Below, one piece after another: positions 1 to 7,069 of a stretch of DNA of 35,843 bases. The position numbers were made by a program, and so were the translations under genes. The notes below the pieces were generated by a model that saw only the letters and a list, made by a program, of their open reading frames with translations, searched no databases and was not told the origin of the DNA. Every line of letters begins with the position of its first letter. Within the stretch, counting starts at the first letter, position 1. Origin of the DNA: a virus; the IMG/VR virus record IMGVR_UViG_3300032215_000229, positions 1 to 35,843 of that record. One strand, 5' to 3'.

Positions 1-213
1 AACCGTTTGATTCGGCTGTTACAAAACTGTGGAATTCTACAAGACAAAAAGACTCATTCGCTACACCACAAAAGACCGTATGATACAAATTACTGTATTA
101 TTACTATGATTGTTAATCCAGTGTTGAATTACTTTATGTTTTGGTATTGCTTAGAACAGTCAATATATTGTTTAAGTGGAATCAAAACTAGACCAGAAAG
201 AGAGTTGTATTAG

Positions 214-285
214 TAGCCCCAAGAGGAATCGAACCTCTAACTAGACTTTAGAAGAGTCCTGTTATATCCATTTAACTATGGGGCC
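214..285 (-). tRNA. tRNA-Arg (anticodon TCT)
   Basis: A 72-nt cloverleaf on the minus strand. The acceptor stem GGCCCCA pairs with TGGGGCT (first pair is a G-U wobble), the anticodon arm is GGACT-CTTCTAA-AGTCT, and the T arm is AGAGG-TTCGATT-CCTCT. Anticodon TCT reads AGA, a codon typical of AT-rich phage genes. It lies 5 nt after the stop of the primase-like gene and is probably cut from the same transcript. Confidence 0.93.
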
Positions 286-290
286 AGCGA

Positions 291-1385
291 TCATCCTACG
301 CAGAACTCGTCGCTAAGTTTAGCAGCAAGATCTTTTGCCGCAGCAGAAAGAAACTTGTTATTGCTAAAAAACAAAGGAGTTGAAACTTGATTAAGAAAAT
401 CAACGACGCTTGAAAGCAAACGGAGTTGAGCTTCATTTGGGATACATTTATTGCTAAATATTGAATTGGTATCCTCATCTTCATCAATATCTGTCTCATT
501 GTAATCTGGAATATCATCATCTTCATTAAGAACCAATACATCGTTGGCATCTTGCTTAACCAGTTTGTTAAGTATACTGGTAGCAGCGTCAACTGTCAAT
601 GGTACAGAATTGGCATCAGCTTTCTTAGACGCTTCACGCCAAGACTCATACCAAGCATCACTACTCTTTGCAGACTGAACGTGAATCTGTGCTGATTGAC
701 CAGTAAGAGCCTCTTGAAGTTGCACAATACTAACCTTCTTACCGCTACAACCTTCAAGAAGAGTAGAGAAATATGACTTCTTACCCTCCCAAGGCTTACG
801 CCACCAAGTATAAGGAATACGAAAGATTTGATTGATCTTCATAGCACGAATATCAGCATTAAAATAGTTAGCAAGCTTTTTCTGAATACCTGTCCAATAC
901 TTCTTGTTTTTCGTAAGTCCAAGTTGATGATCCTTATCACAAAGAACCCAATAAACTTGGTATCCATTGCGTGTATCGACAACCCATGTTGGCTGGACGG
1001 CAAAACTATTGATCATAGTCAGAAATTGCTTCTTTTTTTCCTTTACAATCTTAGGGGAAAAGTAATGACCGTTACTATCACGACCAGCATCAAGATCAAT
1101 ATAGCAAGCACGAACAGAATTTATATCATCCTTCTTGCGTAATCCATTGATATAGAAATAGGCATCAGAACTATTTTTGATATTGTTATCTATTACTTCG
1201 CTAATCATCGAAGTGTGATTCATTCCGCTAATTTTCTTTCGCGGATTGTTATTATAGCAAAGTATGTGACCGCCACTAAATGAATCCAAGAATCGTTTTC
1301 TCATATTTACATAACCGCCCCTGTTAACATCATTCTGTGCGCTTTTATCGTCAAATGGATTAAAACTGAGTTCAAGCTTTAGCAT
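291..1385 (-). CDS. Primase-like protein (archaeo-eukaryotic primase / RepB-primase type)
   Basis: 364 aa. Three motifs in the right order suggest an archaeo-eukaryotic-type primase fold: an acidic pair in YIDLDAGRD (D97, D99), a strand-turn-strand T-W-V-V-D-T-R-N-G-Y-Q-V-Y-W (residues 133-146) like the S-G-x-G-x-H-x-x-W region of RepB-type primases, and a third element with D178 followed by RIPYTW (residues 189-194), where the family has R-L-P-G-T. Such proteins make primers for replication or resemble plasmid initiators. The last 110 residues are acidic and not recognised. The start is supported by AAGGAATTTTATT-ATG. It is transcribed after tRNA-Leu from the promoter at 1506-1534. No helicase domain is visible, so it would need a partner. 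The fold call rests on motifs only. Confidence 0.72.
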   Translation of the reverse strand: MLKLELSFNPFDDKSAQNDVNRGGYVNMRKRFLDSFSGGHILCYNNNPRKKISGMNHTSMISEVIDNNIKNSSDAYFYINGLRKKDDINSVRACYIDLDAGRDSNGHYFSPKIVKEKKKQFLTMINSFAVQPTWVVDTRNGYQVYWVLCDKDHQLGLTKNKKYWTGIQKKLANYFNADIRAMKINQIFRIPYTWWRKPWEGKKSYFSTLLEGCSGKKVSIVQLQEALTGQSAQIHVQSAKSSDAWYESWREASKKADANSVPLTVDAATSILNKLVKQDANDVLVLNEDDDIPDYNETDIDEDEDTNSIFSNKCIPNEAQLRLLSSVVDFLNQVSTPLFFSNNKFLSAAAKDLAAKLSDEFCVG

Positions 1386-1420
1386 AATAAAATTCCTTTA
1401 GCTATGGGTTTAAAAAATAA

Positions 1421-1493
1421 TAGGAGTGGTGAGAATCGAACTCACACTGTATGGATTTTAAGTCCACTGTCTCTGCCTTTGGACTACACTCCC
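1421..1493 (-). tRNA. tRNA-Leu (anticodon TAA), class I shape
   Basis: 73 nt. Acceptor GGGAGTG/CACTCCT, anticodon arm GTGGA-CTTAAAA-TCCAT, T arm GTGAG-TTCGATT-CTCAC. Anticodon TAA predicts Leu (UUA). The variable loop is only about 5 nt (ACAGT), whereas leucine tRNAs normally have a long variable arm, so charging by LeuRS is not assured. It lies between its promoter and the primase-like gene. Confidence 0.85.
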
Positions 1494-1505
1494 TCGTATG
1501 ACTGC

Positions 1506-1534
1506 ATCATACCACAGTCATCGGCTACTGTCAA
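1506..1534 (-). promoter_or_regulatory. Sigma-70 promoter for tRNA-Leu and the primase-like gene
   Basis: TTGACA, 17-bp spacer, TATGAT on the minus strand. The spacer begins GTAGCCGATG, a copy of the CCGAT(A) motif shared by many promoters here. The -35 box lies in the 3' end of the upstream gene. Confidence 0.8.
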
Positions 1535-1790
1535 GCCACTTCTTGAGTTCTTCTTTATTAGCGTACAGTGGTAATAGATTTTCTTCGTGGAACATATTGT
1601 AATGGGTGGTTAAATCATGTATATCACCGCGATCATTTACTTTAGCCCATGCAACATTTGAATATGGCAATTCTGGTTTAGATCGCAATCTTTTAAGTTC
1701 ATGTTTAGCGTTATTTACTATGAATTTATCAGCACCATTTGCCCATGCAAATTCAATAAGAAATTCAATTGGATTAGAGTCCTTGTTCAT
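1518..1790 (-). CDS. Hypothetical phage protein
   Basis: 90 aa starting MNKDSNPIEF. The start at 1790 is set by AGGAGTAAAA-ATG; a longer frame to 1868 has no such site. It overlaps the end of the zinc-ribbon gene by 17 nt. The sequence is mixed alpha/beta with an I-E-F-x-x-E-F-A-W segment and two central Lys/Arg-rich stretches. No family recognised. Confidence 0.75.
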   Translation of the reverse strand: MNKDSNPIEFLIEFAWANGADKFIVNNAKHELKRLRSKPELPYSNVAWAKVNDRGDIHDLTTHYNMFHEENLLPLYANKEELKKWLDSSR

Positions 1791-2202
1791 TTTTACTCCT
1801 ACATGAATCACAAAGTGTACTGATCCAGCCGCCCTTATTTGGTTTTCCTTTATTGCCGCATACTTCACAAGTTTTATAACTCATCGTTTCAGCCATACTA
1901 ACCAAACCACGAATGTAATCATTTCCACCAGAATAATAAGCCCTAAGTCCGCCAAACTTTTCTTTAATCTGATCAAATTTGAAATCAATAATTTCTTCAT
2001 TGTTCCCAGCAATAATTCTATTTCTATCTTTGATATTCTTATTAAGACTTGCTACTATCTGGCAAATTGAATTTATAAGATCATACCATCCATTTCCGCA
2101 CGTTATACCAAAAGCCATGCAACTATTTCGTGGCCCAAGATCTTTGTTAGAAAAGAATTCTGGGTATTTTTCAAATAGTTCATCTTGTAATACTTGGTCC
2201 AT
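1774..2202 (-). CDS. Conserved phage protein with C-terminal zinc ribbon
   Basis: 142 aa. The N-terminal half carries G-W-Y-D-L-I; the middle has the diagnostic Q-I-K-E-K-F-G-G-L-R-A-Y-Y block; the C-terminus has C-E-V-C-G (near residue 112) and a second pair C-D-S-C about 20 residues later, forming a four-Cys zinc ribbon. Proteins with the K-E-K-F-G-x-L-R block plus a terminal zinc ribbon are common in phages, but their function is unknown. Start supported by GGAG-TAAAAT-ATG. Part of the cluster read from the promoter at 3565-3593. Confidence 0.85.
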   Translation of the reverse strand: MDQVLQDELFEKYPEFFSNKDLGPRNSCMAFGITCGNGWYDLINSICQIVASLNKNIKDRNRIIAGNNEEIIDFKFDQIKEKFGGLRAYYSGGNDYIRGLVSMAETMSYKTCEVCGNKGKPNKGGWISTLCDSCRSKNEQGL

Positions 2203-2205
2203 ATT

Positions 2206-2328
2206 TTACTCCACATCATACCATTCGGGGAAAAGATCTAAATATAGTTCGCCAAATATTGGATAGTCAGTGTTTATCTGCAAATCCAATATTGGCAAAC
2301 TTTGTTCACAATCGTCATAATCAGTCAT
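2206..2328 (-). CDS. Small acidic hypothetical protein (40 aa)
   Basis: Begins MTDYDDCEQSLPILDL and ends in an aromatic acidic tail. It overlaps the upstream gene by 8 nt and leaves 3 nt before the next start, so it fits the gene train, although its own ribosome site is weak. Low sequence complexity; no family recognised. Confidence 0.55.
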   Translation of the reverse strand: MTDYDDCEQSLPILDLQINTDYPIFGELYLDLFPEWYDVE

Positions 2329-2659
2329 TACCGTAACTTTTGCGACAACAACTTCGTACACCATTAAAGTCTACATCAACTGAAGGGTTGGTATCCTCTG
2401 CATTAGATGAATAGGTAGACCATGCATTATTGAATGTCTCTGTGTCAATTTCAGCATACTCATCAAGCTTAAAAACTTGCGTAAAAGTATCAAACAATTC
2501 TGCCTGCCGTCCTTCGTGTAGAATTCTAATACCAAATAGTGTGCTAGCAATATCATCCTTGTCTAGATCATGTTCCAATACCATTTTCGCTAGAAGGTTT
2601 ATTTCCTCAACAATATTATTCATTGCAGTTATCTTATCTTCAAGTTCAAAACGGTCCAT
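2321..2659 (-). CDS. Hypothetical acidic helical protein
   Basis: 112 aa, starting MDRFELEDKITAMNN after AGAGGACAAC-ATG. The first 80 residues look helical and acidic; the C-terminus has a C-C pair. It overlaps the upstream gene by 14 nt. No family recognised. Confidence 0.72.
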   Translation of the reverse strand: MDRFELEDKITAMNNIVEEINLLAKMVLEHDLDKDDIASTLFGIRILHEGRQAELFDTFTQVFKLDEYAEIDTETFNNAWSTYSSNAEDTNPSVDVDFNGVRSCCRKSYGND

Positions 2660-2852
2660 GTTGTCCTCTTTCTATTTCTTGTATTAAAGTTTCATAAAGT
2701 AAATCTGTCAAATCATCTTCTTTAATTAATTGTGGGTAATACATTCTAATAGTTTCAGAATAATCATTGTCAAGCACATATTTAATTGGTGGACTGTAAT
2801 CAACAGTCGGTATTGTGGAACTAATGATTATTAGTGAGCCTAATTTGATCAT
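2646..2852 (-). CDS. Hypothetical protein (68 aa)
   Basis: Starts MIKLGSLIII and is coupled to the upstream gene by an ATGA overlap. A hydrophobic N-terminus of about 13 residues is followed by a polar body with D-N-D-Y-S-E and an acidic helix. The N-terminus is too short to call a membrane span with confidence. Confidence 0.65.
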   Translation of the reverse strand: MIKLGSLIIISSTIPTVDYSPPIKYVLDNDYSETIRMYYPQLIKEDDLTDLLYETLIQEIERGQHGPF

Positions 2853-3184
2853 GTATAACGCCTAGAGTATTCACCCTGTATATCACTAATAAATTCGGGA
2901 CTATATCTAGTAGCATCTGGCCCAAGAATATATTCCTCTGGAACATGTTTGTAAACTCCCTTTTGCTTTGCTTCCTCCCAATCAAGGCAACCGAATCTAC
3001 TCCAATAAAGATATTTGAAACCTTCATAACTTTTAGTTTCCATAAGCATCTTTTCTACTAGTATACAAAGCTTCTGCTTAGTTGACTGAGGAATTCTTGT
3101 TGAAAGCATATCATTAACTGTATTCTTTATATGTTCAAGGAACTCTACAGACACTTGCTTCCTTTTCTTGTTTACAATCTTCAT
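2849..3184 (-). CDS. Conserved phage hypothetical protein
   Basis: 111 aa. A basic N-terminal helix (M-K-I-V-N-K-K-R-K-Q-V) is followed by S-Y-E-G-F-K-Y-L-Y-W, then G-P-D-A-T-R-Y-S-P-E-F and a Tyr/Arg-rich end. The pattern 'G-F-x-Y-L-x-W ... D-x-T-R' resembles a small conserved phage protein of unknown role. One base separates it from the preceding gene. Confidence 0.78.
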   Translation of the reverse strand: MKIVNKKRKQVSVEFLEHIKNTVNDMLSTRIPQSTKQKLCILVEKMLMETKSYEGFKYLYWSRFGCLDWEEAKQKGVYKHVPEEYILGPDATRYSPEFISDIQGEYSRRYT

Positions 3185-3185
3185 A

Positions 3186-3365
3186 TTATTCCTCCAAGGA
3201 TGACGAATTAATGGTTATACTGGGAAACCAGTTATTGTCATTAACCTTAAATTCATCAATATCCGCTTGATATTCTGAACCATCAACGAAATCGTAGACA
3301 TACGCAACATCGTTATGTATGTCAGGATGATTATCAATATATTCTTTTAGTTCGCCCCAAGTCAT
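3186..3365 (-). CDS. Small acidic protein, first of two tandem paralogues
   Basis: 59 aa starting MTWGELKEYIDNHPDIHNDV. It shares with the neighbouring 3370-3540 product the start M-T-W-x-E-L, the central V-x-x-Y-D-[FY]-x-D-G-x-E and the ending [SN]-[SN]-L-E-E. The preceding gene's last codons (CTAGAGGAATAA) supply its ribosome site. Function unknown; M-T-W-x-E-L small proteins recur in phages. Confidence 0.78.
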   Translation of the reverse strand: MTWGELKEYIDNHPDIHNDVAYVYDFVDGSEYQADIDEFKVNDNNWFPSITINSSSLEE

Positions 3366-3369
3366 TGTT

Positions 3370-3540
3370 TTATTCCTCTAGGTTGTTGATTGCTAAATAT
3401 GGAGTCCAACCATCTTGCAGTAATTCCGTTATTTCTGCTTCGTGTTCTTTTCCATCTTCATAATCATATATTTTAACTTCTTCGTCTAGTGTTTCTGTAT
3501 CTTGATCTGCTATAAATTTCATCAGTTCTCGCCAAGTCAT
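3370..3540 (-). CDS. Small acidic protein, second of two tandem paralogues
   Basis: 56 aa starting MTWRELMKFIADQDTETLDE. The start at 3540 is preferred over an ATG three bases upstream because AGGAG-TTATG-ATG gives normal spacing. First gene of the unit served by the promoter at 3565-3593. A tandem duplicate of the next gene. Confidence 0.78.
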   Translation of the reverse strand: MTWRELMKFIADQDTETLDEEVKIYDYEDGKEHEAEITELLQDGWTPYLAINNLEE

Positions 3541-3564
3541 CATAACTCCTTTGCGATTGAACGT

Positions 3565-3593
3565 ATTCTACAGTATCGTCTTCCTGTTGTCAA
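3565..3593 (-). promoter_or_regulatory. Sigma-70 promoter for the 3540-to-1518 unit
   Basis: TTGACA-17-TAGAAT. The spacer contains GACGATA, a variant of the CCGATA motif. The -35 box overlaps the stop region of the upstream gene. Confidence 0.85.
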
Positions 3594-3865
3594 GTATTTG
3601 AAGTTTCTTCTACTGGTTCTTCAAGATCAACCCTAGATTTATAACTACTATAACGGTTAGGGTCGGCCATTCCACTGTCTATACGATTCTTTTTTGTTAC
3701 GTAAAATCCACGATCATCCTTGCAGACTACTTCATCTGCATTTATTGAAATTGTCTTATATTGTGATAGGTCAACGATCATAGATGAATCGCTACCATAT
3801 GGTGTTTTGGTTGTTACAATTGTGCCAGATTCGTGCTGGCGGGCCTTAAATAGTTTTCTTGCCAT
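3590..3865 (-). CDS. Hypothetical basic protein
   Basis: 91 aa starting MARKLFKARQ after AAAGGATAATAAAA-ATG, chosen over a longer in-frame start at 3886. The N-terminal half is basic and beta-rich; the last 15 residues are acidic (L-E-E-P-V-E-E-T). It overlaps the upstream gene by 20 nt. No family recognised. Confidence 0.72.
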   Translation of the reverse strand: MARKLFKARQHESGTIVTTKTPYGSDSSMIVDLSQYKTISINADEVVCKDDRGFYVTKKNRIDSGMADPNRYSSYKSRVDLEEPVEETSNT

Positions 3866-4190
3866 TTTTATTATCCTTTGCTGCAAAAGTCATACAATTT
3901 AAATCAGTATCCCAATAAGTGTCAATTAAATCTTTAGAAGCCATTTTAGATAGATGAACTCCTAAAACCCAATCATTTACATCAGTGAATATCTTTTGTA
4001 AAAGCTTAGTATTTAGTAAGTAATCTCCATCTCTTTCAATGGCGTGTTGTTTTATGATAGATACTATCTCACTTGGTTTTATAAAGCCAGTAAGTTGATC
4101 TAATGGTATTTCTCTATTTCTGGCAACATCCTTGCCAATATGTTTTGCTGTTTTTTTTAAATGCTTAATTCTAACTAGTGGGTCTTCCAT
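3846..4190 (-). CDS. Hypothetical protein downstream of UV endonuclease
   Basis: 114 aa, coupled to the UV-damage endonuclease gene by an ATGA overlap at 4190. Contains a basic N-terminal helix (R-I-K-H-L-K-K-T-A-K-H-I-G-K) and a mostly helical body with one Cys near the end. No family recognised; the tight coupling suggests it is made together with the endonuclease. Confidence 0.72.
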   Translation of the reverse strand: MEDPLVRIKHLKKTAKHIGKDVARNREIPLDQLTGFIKPSEIVSIIKQHAIERDGDYLLNTKLLQKIFTDVNDWVLGVHLSKMASKDLIDTYWDTDLNCMTFAAKDNKNGKKTI

Positions 4191-5104
4191 TATGCACCTA
4201 TCAAATTGTTAGTGTAACGAGATATTGCATTATCCTTCATCTTGAGTTCAAAGTCAAGATCAAAATCTAATCCATAAGTGTTAAAAGAATTATTTGCGTA
4301 ATCAGCGTGTGCTCTTGGGTTATTACCGGGGCGGCTTTCACTGTAGTGGAATAGGGGTTTATAATCGCCCCATGTTGCATAGCAAGCGTTTATAGCCTCT
4401 TCCTCTGACAAACCATCTGGATGGCAGGCATGGTGTAAATAGTCGAATGTGATGGGTATGTTGGTCTTAGAATGGAATATAGAGGTAAGTTCACGTACAC
4501 TCCAGCAATTTACTTTATCATCGTTTTCGATGACAAGCCTGCTACGGCAATTGGGATCAAGAAGATTAAAACTGTTAGTAAATCTAGATATAATAGAGTC
4601 ATAGTCGCCCGTCTTATTATGAACGTGTAAATTCATGGGTGATCGGTAGTCTGCTGGGCATCCTATGCGATCCATGAAAGATGAATAAAAATTAAGTTCT
4701 GTAATTGTTTTGTTTACTGCTTGTTGGTTCATAGAAGCAAGAACATTAAATTCACTGGGATGGCATGATATACGCACCCCAGTGTTTTTAATAGTATTTT
4801 CTAGAATGTCAAAACTGTCTTGAATGTCATCATAATTTGGCAGATCGTCTAACTCAATGCCAGCCTCGTCATATGTGATAAGAGGAAACAAATCACTACT
4901 AATCCTGTAACTATAATCGCATTGCCCGCAATATTCAATAATGGCATTTGTAGTCTCCATATTGTTAAGAATTCTATCTCCCAATACGGACAACGCTTCT
5001 TCCCTAGGTAGGCTAGAGAATCTTTTAAAGGTCATAGTTTGGAACTTAACTGGAGGGTCAAGTTCCTGTAATTTTAGAGATATACAACAAAGGCCAAATT
5101 TCAT
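4190..5104 (-). CDS. uvsE: UV-damage endonuclease (UvsE/UvdE family)
   Basis: 304 aa, about the usual length for bacterial UvsE. These metal-dependent TIM-barrel enzymes nick DNA 5' of pyrimidine dimers and start an alternative excision repair. Family blocks are seen in order: the N-terminal M-K-F-G-L-C-C-I-S, the S-C-H-P-S-E-F block near 115-121, H-V-H-N-K-T-G-D near 163, L-V-I-E-N-D-D (metal-binding Glu) near 193, and F-D-Y-L-H-H-A-C-H-P-D-G near 222, followed by the H-Y-S-E-S-R block. All expected His/Glu/Asp ligands appear present. Transcribed from the strong promoter at 5138-5165. The ribosome site is weak. Such a gene would let the phage repair UV damage in exposed water. Confidence 0.93.
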   Translation of the reverse strand: MKFGLCCISLKLQELDPPVKFQTMTFKRFSSLPREEALSVLGDRILNNMETTNAIIEYCGQCDYSYRISSDLFPLITYDEAGIELDDLPNYDDIQDSFDILENTIKNTGVRISCHPSEFNVLASMNQQAVNKTITELNFYSSFMDRIGCPADYRSPMNLHVHNKTGDYDSIISRFTNSFNLLDPNCRSRLVIENDDKVNCWSVRELTSIFHSKTNIPITFDYLHHACHPDGLSEEEAINACYATWGDYKPLFHYSESRPGNNPRAHADYANNSFNTYGLDFDLDFELKMKDNAISRYTNNLIGA

Positions 5105-5137
5105 ATAATTTACTCGTAGGTATGTGTCCGCTATCCT

Positions 5138-5165
5138 ATTATACTTCGTCTAGCGTACTTGTCAA
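5138..5165 (-). promoter_or_regulatory. Sigma-70 promoter for the uvsE unit
   Basis: Perfect TTGACA-16-TATAAT on the minus strand, 34 bp upstream of the uvsE start. It overlaps the stop codon of the upstream gene. No CCGATA motif in the spacer (AGTACGCTAGACGAAG). Confidence 0.88.
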
Positions 5166-5410
5166 CCTTGAGTCTGATTTTTCTTCCAACTGAACAAACT
5201 ATTTAGCCAAGCTTTTCTTTTACTACAATTACAATCTTGCAAGTTAAACCATTCCTTAAATCGCTCTTCAGTAATTCCTACTGATTTTAATGCCCCCTCA
5301 ACAACATCGCCCAAACCTGTTATATTATTAACTACGTGGCTATTAGGACTAACGCCTTGGCTCTCTAAATGTTGTATTACTTGATCCATTTCTTGTTTGA
5401 TGTCGCTCAT
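5162..5410 (-). CDS. Small conserved protein with C-x-C motif
   Basis: 82 aa, starting MSDIKQEMDQ after GGGAG and a run of eight A. It has G-L-G-D-V-V-E-G-A-L-K-S-V-G-I-T-E-E-R followed by D-C-N-C-S-K-R-K-A-W-L-N. Small proteins with a helical 'V-G-I-T' segment and a following C-x-C-x-x-R-K motif occur in many phages and prophages; function unknown. Confidence 0.8.
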   Translation of the reverse strand: MSDIKQEMDQVIQHLESQGVSPNSHVVNNITGLGDVVEGALKSVGITEERFKEWFNLQDCNCSKRKAWLNSLFSWKKNQTQG

Positions 5411-5828
5411 TTTTTTTCTCCCAATTGTGGGTTTTAATCCCTTTTAGTATTTTTTTCGATGGTTTTCTGTGGGTACTTTTCCATCATTACATAAGTAATA
5501 TACACTCAAAAAGGATGCTATTCTGGGATGTTAGAGCATATACCTAGAGATGCGTTTAACACCATAAAAACATATACATAATATACATACTACACACCAT
5601 ATACATAAGAGTAATAACACACTACATATTGCTACCCATAATTTTGATTTGAACGTGGATAATTCACCTATATAATAAATTTTCATATATGCCTATTTTT
5701 CTAGAGTCTATGGGTACTAGGGTAGAGAGTGTAATGGTGTAGAAGGTATATAAAGAGTAAGACCCACAGTAACCTTTAGGGGCTATATGGGTCTATTGGT
5801 ATATATGTATGTATATGGTATATATATA
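5411..5828. other. Long AT-rich non-coding region
   Basis: About 418 bp with no credible gene on either strand. It is rich in TATAC/CATATAC steps (5560-5640 and 5800-5830), giving low-complexity AT-rich DNA. No strong promoter, hairpin cassette or tRNA was found. A weak TTGAGT box near 5500 lacks a clear -10. Confidence 0.6.
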
Positions 5829-6095
5829 CTACTCTATATTAGACAATGCTAGTTCTATCATGCTTAAGTATTGGTCTAGCTGTCTAGGAGTAAATTCCTT
5901 GCCATTAGCAGCAAGGGCGTGTCTATATAATAGTCTTTCCTTAGTCTTCATCTTGGGAAGAGATCGTAAATCTTTTAATTTTGATTTGTCAGTGCAATTT
6001 ACTATTTCTTTATAGGCTCTATAGGAGTCACTATCAGTATATGGTTCCTCATACAGTTCACTCATATATAAGAAGAATTCTTTCTTTGTAATCAT
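5829..6095 (-). CDS. Hypothetical helical protein (88 aa)
   Basis: Starts MITKKEFFLYMSELYEE after AAGGGGATAAAATGAT-ATG. All-helical and charged, with K-M-K-T-K-E-R-L-L-Y-R-H-A and T-P-R-Q-L-D-Q-Y-L-S-M. It stands alone between two non-coding stretches. No family recognised. Confidence 0.7.
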   Translation of the reverse strand: MITKKEFFLYMSELYEEPYTDSDSYRAYKEIVNCTDKSKLKDLRSLPKMKTKERLLYRHALAANGKEFTPRQLDQYLSMIELALSNIE

Positions 6096-6117
6096 ATCAT
6101 TTTATCCCCTTGAGATT

Positions 6118-6136
6118 TGGGGCGTTTTGCCCCTTA
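6118..6136. other. Short GC hairpin upstream of the 88-aa gene
   Basis: GGGGC-GTTTT-GCCCC, a 5-bp perfect stem about 25 nt before the start of the 5829-6095 gene in its transcript. No U-tract follows on the minus strand, so it is not a classic terminator. Its GCCCC arm could compete with the AAGGGG ribosome site, but that is speculation. Confidence 0.45.
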
Positions 6137-6183
6137 TATCTATAAATAAACATGCTAAAACATAAATATTAGAGGAATTTGAC

Positions 6184-6621
6184 CTATTTTGCACGAACGA
6201 GAATATTGGTCTTTACTATCTTATGTGGGCTGCGATACATGTTTGGGATAGTGTCAGACTGTATTTCTGGTCCCATATAAATATACCCGAATCCGCCATC
6301 TCTAGCATAAACTATTAAACCATTAGTGTCTTTGTTCTTAACAGTATATACTCCAGCATCTGTCATGTATTGTTTTTCCCCATTACTACCAAGATAGTAA
6401 TTACCAGATCGTCCAATGACCTTAATATTATCTCCATTAGTAAGAGACTTCCAATCCTCAATCTCTTCAAACTTTTTTACCTTCTTAACCTTAGTTGGCT
6501 TCTTACTTTTAGAAGTAGCCCCGATATTGAATGGTGTGTTACAATGCTTACAGGAGTGTGACCTAGCACCATTAATACCATTACAACTCTTACACAATTT
6601 CTGTCCACGCTTAACTTTCAT
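6184..6621 (-). CDS. Zinc-ribbon protein of unknown function
   Basis: 145 aa. The start at 6621 follows AAGGAGACAAAA-ATG. An N-terminal zinc ribbon (C-K-S-C ... C-K-H-C, about residues 11-30) is followed by a Lys-rich linker (S-K-K-P-T-K-V-K-K-V-K-K) and a beta-rich domain containing L-T-N-G-D-N-I-K-V-I-G-R-S-G-N-Y-Y-L, reminiscent of SH3-like or DNA/RNA-binding beta barrels. It has its own strong promoter (6684-6712), whose leader carries a copy of a repeat also found after the next gene. A role in nucleic-acid binding is inferred from the zinc ribbon and basic linker. Confidence 0.78.
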   Translation of the reverse strand: MKVKRGQKLCKSCNGINGARSHSCKHCNTPFNIGATSKSKKPTKVKKVKKFEEIEDWKSLTNGDNIKVIGRSGNYYLGSNGEKQYMTDAGVYTVKNKDTNGLIVYARDGGFGYIYMGPEIQSDTIPNMYRSPHKIVKTNILVRAK

Positions 6622-6631
6622 TTTTGTCTCC

Positions 6632-6680
6632 TTCACTGACTATAGCTACCTTGGCGATCTTAAAGAATTGAGTGATACAG
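6632..6680 (-). repeat. Leader repeat, copy 1
   Basis: Matches 6771-6820 over about 31 nt with one mismatch (core TAGCTATAGTCAGTGAA read on the minus strand), and the similarity extends to a shared GTATCAC. Here it sits between the promoter and the ribosome site of the zinc-ribbon gene, so it is transcribed. Confidence 0.8.
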
Positions 6681-6683
6681 TCC

Positions 6684-6712
6684 AGTATACATCGTCTATC
6701 ACGGGTTGTCAA
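6684..6712 (-). promoter_or_regulatory. Sigma-70 promoter for the zinc-ribbon gene
   Basis: TTGACA-17-TATACT on the minus strand, about 63 bp upstream of the start. The leader contains repeat copy 1. No CCGATA motif. Confidence 0.87.
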
Positions 6713-6770
6713 CTTTAAAAATGTTTCTAAGAATATACCAACAGTATATTTATAGATACAAAAGTAAAGT

Positions 6771-6820
6771 TTCACTGACTATAGCTACTTTGGCGATCTT
6801 ATTAATTAAGGTGATACAAA
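6771..6820 (-). repeat. Leader repeat, copy 2
   Basis: Second copy of the 31-nt core, overlapping the last codons and stop of the 6806-7069 gene and continuing downstream. A shorter related piece (CAGTCAGCGACATTTACTTTT) precedes that gene's own start near 7080-7100, so related sequence sits on both sides of the gene. Confidence 0.8.
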
Positions 6821-7069
6821 TACCAATTTATTATCATCACAATTAAACTTGACAAAATAGCTATGACTGATATACTGACCTTGAATATTATTAACATAAC
6901 GCTTACTATATATATTGACCCGCCACTTATCATCAAATACATTAAAGCACCTTGAGAATATATAATCAGCGGGCTTATCTACATAATCAAAAATAACATT
7001 ACACGGTGTAAATCCACTGGAAACCTTCTTCACTGGAGCTTCCTCAATCGTCTTACTAACCTTTGCCAT
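6806..7069 (-). CDS. Hypothetical beta-rich protein (87 aa)
   Basis: Starts MAKVSKTIEEAPVKK after AGGAGGTATAT-ATG, a strong ribosome site. After a charged N-terminus it is beta-rich and aromatic (C-N-V-I-F-D-Y-V-D-K-P-A-D-Y-I-F; Y-I-S-H-S-Y-F-V-K-F). No family recognised. Flanked by related leader repeats on both sides. Confidence 0.75.
   Translation of the reverse strand: MAKVSKTIEEAPVKKVSSGFTPCNVIFDYVDKPADYIFSRCFNVFDDKWRVNIYSKRYVNNIQGQYISHSYFVKFNCDDNKLVFVSP

Noticed and set aside
1-24. Possible plus-strand tRNA 3' end (ACCG-TTTGATT-CGGCT)
   Set aside because: The T-arm-like pairing has a mismatch and the loop is not TTCRANY; the 5' half lies outside the window.
1-213. Plus-strand open frame of about 70 codons at the left edge
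   Set aside because: No ribosome site, opposite to every gene nearby, and composition unlike the other proteins. It may also include the edge of something outside the window, so it was not called.
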